From the NCBI RefSeq assembly GCF_024505045.1, contig NZ_JANIBM010000031.1, positions 1 to 46,988 of the forward strand: 46,988 nt of DNA. Reading direction: 5' to 3'. This DNA comes from Methylomonas aurea (lineage in GTDB: Bacteria; Pseudomonadota; Gammaproteobacteria; Methylococcales; Methylomonadaceae). Below are positions 42,325 to 46,988 of this stretch, piece after piece. Positions within the stretch are counted from its first letter, which is position 1. Every line of letters begins with the position of its first letter. A model generated the notes under the pieces. That model did not search any database. It was not told where the DNA came from and saw nothing but the letters and a program-made list of their open reading frames with translations. The position numbers and the translations under genes are program-made.

Positions 42325-42693
42325 ATGGCAAAAACAATTCTAGTGGTCGACGACTCCGCCTCTGTTCGTCAAGTGGTCAGCATTGCGCTGAAAGGCGCCG
42401 GTTACGACGTTATAGAAGGCGTGGACGGCAAAGACGCCTTGAGCAAACTCACCGGGCAGAAAGTGCATCTGGTAATTTCCGACGTCAATATGCCGAATAT
42501 GGACGGTATTACTTTCGTCAAGGAGCTCAAACAACTACCGGCTTACAAATTTACTCCGGTCATCATGCTGACCACCGAGTCGCAAGAGAGCAAGAAACAG
42601 GAAGGTCAAGCAGCCGGGGCCAAAGCCTGGGTGGTCAAGCCGTTCCAGCCGGCGCAGATGTTGGCTGCCGTCGCTAAGCTGATTTTGCCTTAA
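42325..42693 (+). CDS. CheY-like response regulator
   Basis: 122 residues, a single receiver domain: acidic pair in LVVDDSASVRQ, phosphorylation site Asp53 in LVISDVNMPNMDG, Thr in IMLTTES and Lys in WVVKPFQPAQ. It has no output domain, so it acts like CheY on the flagellar switch or another partner. It lies in a chemotaxis operon between the short MCP and a STAS gene and should be phosphorylated by the CheA two genes on. Confidence 0.94.
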   Translation: MAKTILVVDDSASVRQVVSIALKGAGYDVIEGVDGKDALSKLTGQKVHLVISDVNMPNMDGITFVKELKQLPAYKFTPVIMLTTESQESKKQEGQAAGAKAWVVKPFQPAQMLAAVAKLILP

Positions 42694-42759
42694 ATACGTT
42701 CGCCGGTTATTGCTGTTGAGTGCTTAAGGCAAATCAAAATTAAGGGCAAGGTTTCGACG

Positions 42760-43053
42760 ATGCAAACTCTAACGATAGAAGATGAATTGACCATCTTTAC
42801 CGCGGCGGAGCAAAAAAACAATTTATTGAGTTTTCTGAACTCGGGCGACGATTTGGAAATCAATCTTTCCCAGGTTACCGAAATGGATACCGCCGGTCTG
42901 CAGTTGTTGGTTCTGGCCAAGCGGGAGGCGGCACGCACCGGAAAAACCCTGCGTTTCGTCATGCATAGCAAGGCGGTGCTGGACATCCTGGAACTTGCCA
43001 ATCTGACCACGGCATTTGGTGACCAAGTGGTCATTTCGCATAGCGAGGGTTAG
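42760..43053 (+). CDS. STAS domain protein
   Basis: 97 residues with the STAS fold pattern: TIEDELTIFTAAEQKNNLLS and INLSQVTEMDTAGLQLLVLA, where the Asp-Thr-Ala stretch holds the site that is phosphorylated (Ser/Thr) in anti-sigma antagonists. STAS genes in chemotaxis clusters of this type lie directly before cheA; here the gap is three bases. The exact role in the signalling complex is not established. Confidence 0.9.
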   Translation: MQTLTIEDELTIFTAAEQKNNLLSFLNSGDDLEINLSQVTEMDTAGLQLLVLAKREAARTGKTLRFVMHSKAVLDILELANLTTAFGDQVVISHSEG

Positions 43054-43056
43054 CCG

Positions 43057-45237
43057 ATGAGTATCGATGCCGAAATGAAAGCCGCTCTGATCACTTTCAC
43101 GATCGAGAGCCTGGAGCTGTTGCAAGACATGGAAGACAGCCTGTTAAGCCTGGAAGACGGCGCTGACCCGACCGAACGGATCAATTCGATCTTCCGTGCC
43201 GCGCATACCATCAAGGGCTCGTCCGGTTTGTTCGGTTTGGACCACATCGTTAAATTCACCCATGTGGTCGAAAGTGTCTTGGATGCGGTTCGCGAGGGAA
43301 AAATCGACGTTAGTTCCGATCTGGTGGCAGTACTGTTGCCATGCTGCGACCACATTGCGCTATTGATCCGTGCGGTGGTGGACGGCGATGTCGAGGAAAA
43401 TCCGGATATGACGACGGCCGGCGATGCGCTGCTCGCCGAACTGCGGCCGTTTCTGGAAGGCAATCCTTCTAGCCCGGTGGCAACTGTGGCGCCAACGCCG
43501 GATCGGGTCGAAGCCAGCGGCGGCGGCGAGGTCGAAACCGGCAACTGGCACATTTCGCTCAGGTTTGGCGAGGATTCGTTGCGCAACGGCATGGACCCTT
43601 TGTCTTTCATCCGCTATCTGACCACGCTGGGCGTCATCGTCAATCTGACGACGATCACCAACCGGATTCCAGCCGTCGCGGAAATGGACCCGGAGACCAA
43701 TTATCTGGGCTTCGAAATCGACGTCAAGAGCGATGCCGGTAAGGAAGCTCTGGAAAACGTATTCGAATTCGTCCGCGCCGACAGCATCATTCACATTTTG
43801 CCGTTGGAAAGCGCGATAGCCGATTACATCGAATTGATCCGTTCCTTGCCGGAAGATGACGCTTATCTAGGCGAATTGCTGGTGAAAAGTGGGGTACTGA
43901 CCAAGCGCGAGCTGGAAGACGGCCTGAGCAAGCAAAAATCCGACTCTGAAGCTAGCCAGCCGGCGCAGCCCATCGGCGAGATTCTGGTTGAGCAGCAGGT
44001 GGTGCAACAACCGCTAGTCACGGCGGCGCTGGAGAAGCAAAAGCAGATCAAAGACAACAAAGCCCGCGAAAGCCAAAGCATCCGGGTCGATGCCGAGCGC
44101 TTGGATAAGTTGATCGACTTGATCGGCGAACTGGTGATTTCCAGTGCCGGCGTCAATCTGCGCGCCTTGCAAACCACGCAAACCGCATTGCTGGAAGCCA
44201 CCGGCGAAATGATGCGGCTGGTTGAAGAGGTGCGCGACAGCGCATTGCAGTTACGCATGGTACCGATCGGCACCACCTTCAGCCGTTTCCAGCGCGTGGT
44301 GCGCGACGTCAGTAAGGAATTGGGCAAGGACATCAATCTGGTCATCACCGGCGGCGACACCGAAGTTGACAAATCAGTCGTCGAAAAAATCGGCGATCCG
44401 CTGATGCACTTGGTGCGCAACGCGATGGACCACGGTATCGAACCGGCCGAAGTCCGCCTGCAAAACGGCAAGCCCAGCCAGGGCACGCTGCGGCTGAATG
44501 CCTACCACGAATCCGGCACGATCGCGATCGAAGTCAGCGACGACGGCGGCGGCTTGAACCGCGAACGCATTCTGGCCAAGGCCGTCGAAAAAGGCATGGT
44601 GGCAGCGGATGCCAAATTAACCGACCAGGAAGTCTACGCCTTGATCTTCGAGCCCGGCTTTTCCACGGCGGCGCACATTTCCAACCTGTCCGGCCGCGGC
44701 GTCGGCATGGATGTGGTAAAGCGCAACGTCACCGATTTGCGCGGCAGTATCGAAGTCGATAGCACGTTGGGCGTCGGAACCACGATGCGGATCCGCTTGC
44801 CTTTAACGTTAGCGATTATCGACGGTTTTTTAGTCGGTGTCGGCAAATCCTCCTTCGTGATACCGCTGGACCGGGTGGTCGAATGTGTGGAACTGACCAA
44901 CGACAACGGCAACAACGATTACATGGACTTACGCGGCGAAGTGTTGCCGTTTATCCGTCTGCGCAACCTGTTCTGCATCAACGACCAGCCCCCGCGGCGG
45001 GCGAATGTGGTGGTGGTGGACGTGGCCGGTGCCAAAACCGGACTGGTCGTCGATCGTTTGCTCGGCGAGTCTCAGACCGTGATCAAACCGCTGGGCAAGC
45101 TGTTTGCCCATGCCCAAGGCCTGGGGGGATCGACCATACTCGGCAGCGGCGAGGTCGCCTTAATTCTCGACGTGCCGGTGCTGGTCAGTTCGTTCGAACA
45201 CAAAATGCAACGCCATGCCTTGTCGATATCGGCATGA
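43057..45237 (+). CDS. cheA: Chemotaxis histidine kinase CheA
   Basis: 726 residues. The P1 domain has the phosphorylated His50 in FRAAHTIKGSSGLFGLDH. A middle part includes an unusual region (FIRYLTTLGVIVNLTTITNR) and a linker with a Gln-rich helix. Then come P3 dimerisation (IRVDAERLDKLIDLIGELVI), the P4 kinase (HLVRNAMDHGIEPAEVR, DDGGGLNRERI, GRGVGMDVVKRNVTDL) and a C-terminal P5 CheW-like domain (FVIPLDRVVECVEL). It phosphorylates the CheY upstream. It belongs to the operon with the MCP-like, CheY and STAS genes. Confidence 0.96.
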   Translation: MSIDAEMKAALITFTIESLELLQDMEDSLLSLEDGADPTERINSIFRAAHTIKGSSGLFGLDHIVKFTHVVESVLDAVREGKIDVSSDLVAVLLPCCDHIALLIRAVVDGDVEENPDMTTAGDALLAELRPFLEGNPSSPVATVAPTPDRVEASGGGEVETGNWHISLRFGEDSLRNGMDPLSFIRYLTTLGVIVNLTTITNRIPAVAEMDPETNYLGFEIDVKSDAGKEALENVFEFVRADSIIHILPLESAIADYIELIRSLPEDDAYLGELLVKSGVLTKRELEDGLSKQKSDSEASQPAQPIGEILVEQQVVQQPLVTAALEKQKQIKDNKARESQSIRVDAERLDKLIDLIGELVISSAGVNLRALQTTQTALLEATGEMMRLVEEVRDSALQLRMVPIGTTFSRFQRVVRDVSKELGKDINLVITGGDTEVDKSVVEKIGDPLMHLVRNAMDHGIEPAEVRLQNGKPSQGTLRLNAYHESGTIAIEVSDDGGGLNRERILAKAVEKGMVAADAKLTDQEVYALIFEPGFSTAAHISNLSGRGVGMDVVKRNVTDLRGSIEVDSTLGVGTTMRIRLPLTLAIIDGFLVGVGKSSFVIPLDRVVECVELTNDNGNNDYMDLRGEVLPFIRLRNLFCINDQPPRRANVVVVDVAGAKTGLVVDRLLGESQTVIKPLGKLFAHAQGLGGSTILGSGEVALILDVPVLVSSFEHKMQRHALSISA

Positions 45238-45278
45238 CTAATTAGTGATCATTCTCTTTGCGAATCAGGAATTGAGCC

Positions 45279-46988
45279 ATGAGAAATAATCAACCCGTTA
45301 CCGATGTCGAACTGCATTTCTCAGTAGACGAAATATTGAGCTCGACGACCGATTTAGAAGGGCACATTACCAGCGTCAGCCCGGCCTTCGTCAAGTTGAG
45401 CGGATTTAGCGAAGCGGAACTGATCGGGCAACCCCATAACATCGTCCGTCATCCGGACATGCCGGCAGAGGCTTACGAGTGGATGTGGCGCACCATATCG
45501 GCGGGCAACACTTGGCGCGGGCTGGTAAAAAACCGTTCGAAACAGGGTGATTTCTATTGGGTGGATGCCAACGTTTCTCCCGTCTATACCGACGGCAACA
45601 TCGTTGGGTACCGCTCTTTGCGGTTCAAACCCAATCGCCAGGAAGTCCAAGCCGCCGCAGCGCTGCATGCCGATATCAAGGCCGGCCGCATAAAAAATCC
45701 ATTTCAACCGAAAACATTCAATACTATGCTGAGTAATATAAAACTGTGGCAAAAATTTGTCGTGCTGATTGTGCTGGCCGTCATCATGTTTGCCGTGCCG
45801 ACCTATCTATTAGTCGGGCGCAGTATCGCGGAAAAAGAATTGGCCTTGAAAGAAAAACAGGGCGTCGAGTACACCGCCGCAAGCATCGACCTGATGAAAC
45901 TGGTAGTCGAGCATCGCGGCTTGAATGCGATGGTGATTGCCGGTAACAAGGATAAAATCGAGGGTCGGGAGGCGAAACGTGACGAAATCGAGCACCAGCT
46001 TGCTGCGGTCGCCCAAGTGGACAGTCGTTTTGCCGGACTAGGGTTAACGTCGGCCTGGAAAGCCGTGCAGATTCGCTGGCAAGCCGTGGCGGCCGCAGTC
46101 GGTCAAATGGATGCCCGAGCTAACATGGCCCAGCACGGCGAATTCATAGAACAATTGCATGCGTTCAACCGCAAGGTAGCCGATGCCAGCGGCCTGTCAC
46201 TAGATCCGGAAAATGACACCTATTACGCGCAAGTTCTGGCGATTACCTTATTTCCCGACCTGTCCGAGCAGTTGGGTATGTTCCGGGGCATCGGCGCGCC
46301 TATTCTGCAACGCAAAATCATTACACCCGCAGAAAGTGCCTATCTCGGCCAGTTGGTCGCCAATACCGAAGAAACCCTGGCGATGATCGACGAAGATGTT
46401 GCCAAAATCAGCGCGATGGACGCCGCTACGCGTTCGGCATTGCTAAAAGCGATTGCCGATGCCAAACAAGTGCTGGCCTTGACCCAAACCGATATTTTGC
46501 AAGCCGCCAAGCTCGAGTTGGCTGGCACGGACTATTTCCGTACGGTAACCGACGCCATTCAACAGAATTTTTCGTTATCCACTGGATTCAGCCAACTGCT
46601 AAACAGTGCGCTGGATGCCCGCGTGGTGCGGATTGAAGACACCATCAACACAACGCTGGCGGTCGTGTTCCTATTTCTGGCGGGATTTCTGGCATTCAGC
46701 TGGTATCTGGTTACGGGCGTGTTGCGCCCGGTCGATTCGATGATCAATGCGATGACTTTGCTCGGACGCGGCGAAATGCCGCCGCGCGACGATAAAAACT
46801 ACGGTCCGGAATTCAATCAGCTCAACGAAGGCATCAAGGCTGCGGTATTTTCGGTGCAAGCGCTGATAGCCGATGCCGGCATGTTGGTACAAGCCGCAGT
46901 TGAAGGTAAGTTGTCGACCCGAGCTGATGCTAATAAGCACCAAGGCGACTTCCGTGCAATCGTCCAAGGCGTCAACAACACCCTGGAT
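45279..46988 (+). CDS. PAS-containing methyl-accepting chemotaxis protein, partial
   Basis: Starts MRNNQPVTDVELHFSVDEIL at 45279 and is still open at the window end (570 codons visible). The N-terminal Aer-like PAS domain has GFSEAELIGQPHNIVRHPDM, WRGLVKNRSKQGDFYWVDAN and GYRSLRFKPNR. Then come a membrane helix (FVVLIVLAVIMFAVPTYLLV), a long periplasmic helical domain, a second helix (LAVVFLFLAGFLAFSWYLV) and a HAMP-like linker. The signalling hairpin lies beyond the edge. PAS domains of this class often bind FAD or heme and sense oxygen or redox. It follows cheA by 41 bases. Confidence 0.92.
   Translation, partial: MRNNQPVTDVELHFSVDEILSSTTDLEGHITSVSPAFVKLSGFSEAELIGQPHNIVRHPDMPAEAYEWMWRTISAGNTWRGLVKNRSKQGDFYWVDANVSPVYTDGNIVGYRSLRFKPNRQEVQAAAALHADIKAGRIKNPFQPKTFNTMLSNIKLWQKFVVLIVLAVIMFAVPTYLLVGRSIAEKELALKEKQGVEYTAASIDLMKLVVEHRGLNAMVIAGNKDKIEGREAKRDEIEHQLAAVAQVDSRFAGLGLTSAWKAVQIRWQAVAAAVGQMDARANMAQHGEFIEQLHAFNRKVADASGLSLDPENDTYYAQVLAITLFPDLSEQLGMFRGIGAPILQRKIITPAESAYLGQLVANTEETLAMIDEDVAKISAMDAATRSALLKAIADAKQVLALTQTDILQAAKLELAGTDYFRTVTDAIQQNFSLSTGFSQLLNSALDARVVRIEDTINTTLAVVFLFLAGFLAFSWYLVTGVLRPVDSMINAMTLLGRGEMPPRDDKNYGPEFNQLNEGIKAAVFSVQALIADAGMLVQAAVEGKLSTRADANKHQGDFRAIVQGVNNTLD

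Noticed and set aside
1..46988. CRISPR arrays, rRNA genes and complete insertion sequences
   Set aside because: No regular repeat-spacer pattern, no rRNA-like sequence and no intact transposase were seen on reading both strands.

Overview
The window looks like the chromosome of a GC-rich gammaproteobacterium, most likely a Methylomonas-type methanotroph (Methylococcales). This is an inference from gene order (pepA-holC, lptFG, pcnB-folK-panBC-panD) and from metal- and oxygen-handling genes (SmbP-like protein, hemerythrin domain, MNIO/HvfA-type RiPP operon, several TonB receptors). No rRNA or methane monooxygenase gene is present to prove it.

Layout. 1-1780: the end of an AT-richer integrated element, with a gene running off the left edge and a tyrosine recombinase next to the 3' end of a tRNA-Thr(CGU). 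2-13 kb: housekeeping genes: an EexN-like secreted protein, holC, pepA, lptF-lptG, small membrane and periplasmic proteins, then pcnB-folK-panB-panC with a separate panD promoter, and fliW. 13-25 kb: an iron or metal uptake regulation region with two FecI/FecR pairs, two PepSY membrane proteins and one intact TonB receptor. Between them lies a debris zone (18.1-19.6 kb) holding an RHS fragment, a ParE/RelE-type toxin-antitoxin pair and the scar of a third FecI-FecR-receptor locus. 24-33 kb: a GlxA-type AraC regulator, a HoxX-like CO-forming protein fused to a complete hemerythrin domain, an oxidoreductase, a GFA-domain protein, and a second TonB receptor followed by a BNR-repeat protein with a CSCC motif. 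33-37 kb: two His-rich secreted proteins, small membrane proteins, a DUF1624-type acyltransferase, thyA, an SmbP-like protein and nth. 37.9-40.7 kb: a four-gene operon of a Cys/Met-rich RiPP precursor (HvfA-like), a DedA protein, an MNIO enzyme (DUF692, HvfB) and its partner (HvfC). 41.2 kb to the end: a chemotaxis cluster (short MCP-like protein, CheY, STAS, CheA, and a PAS-containing receptor cut by the window edge).

The accessory theme is metal and gas handling. FecI/FecR relays sense siderophore or metallophore uptake and drive TonB receptors, PepSY proteins act at the inner membrane, and His-, Met- and Cys-rich periplasmic proteins probably bind copper or other metals. The strongest candidates for new biology are the HoxX-hemerythrin fusion with no hydrogenase nearby and the HvfA-type operon carrying a DedA gene. 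Also notable are a pcnB gene that appears to start at ATT, as in E. coli, and a readable deletion scar that fuses a FecI start to a receptor STN domain.
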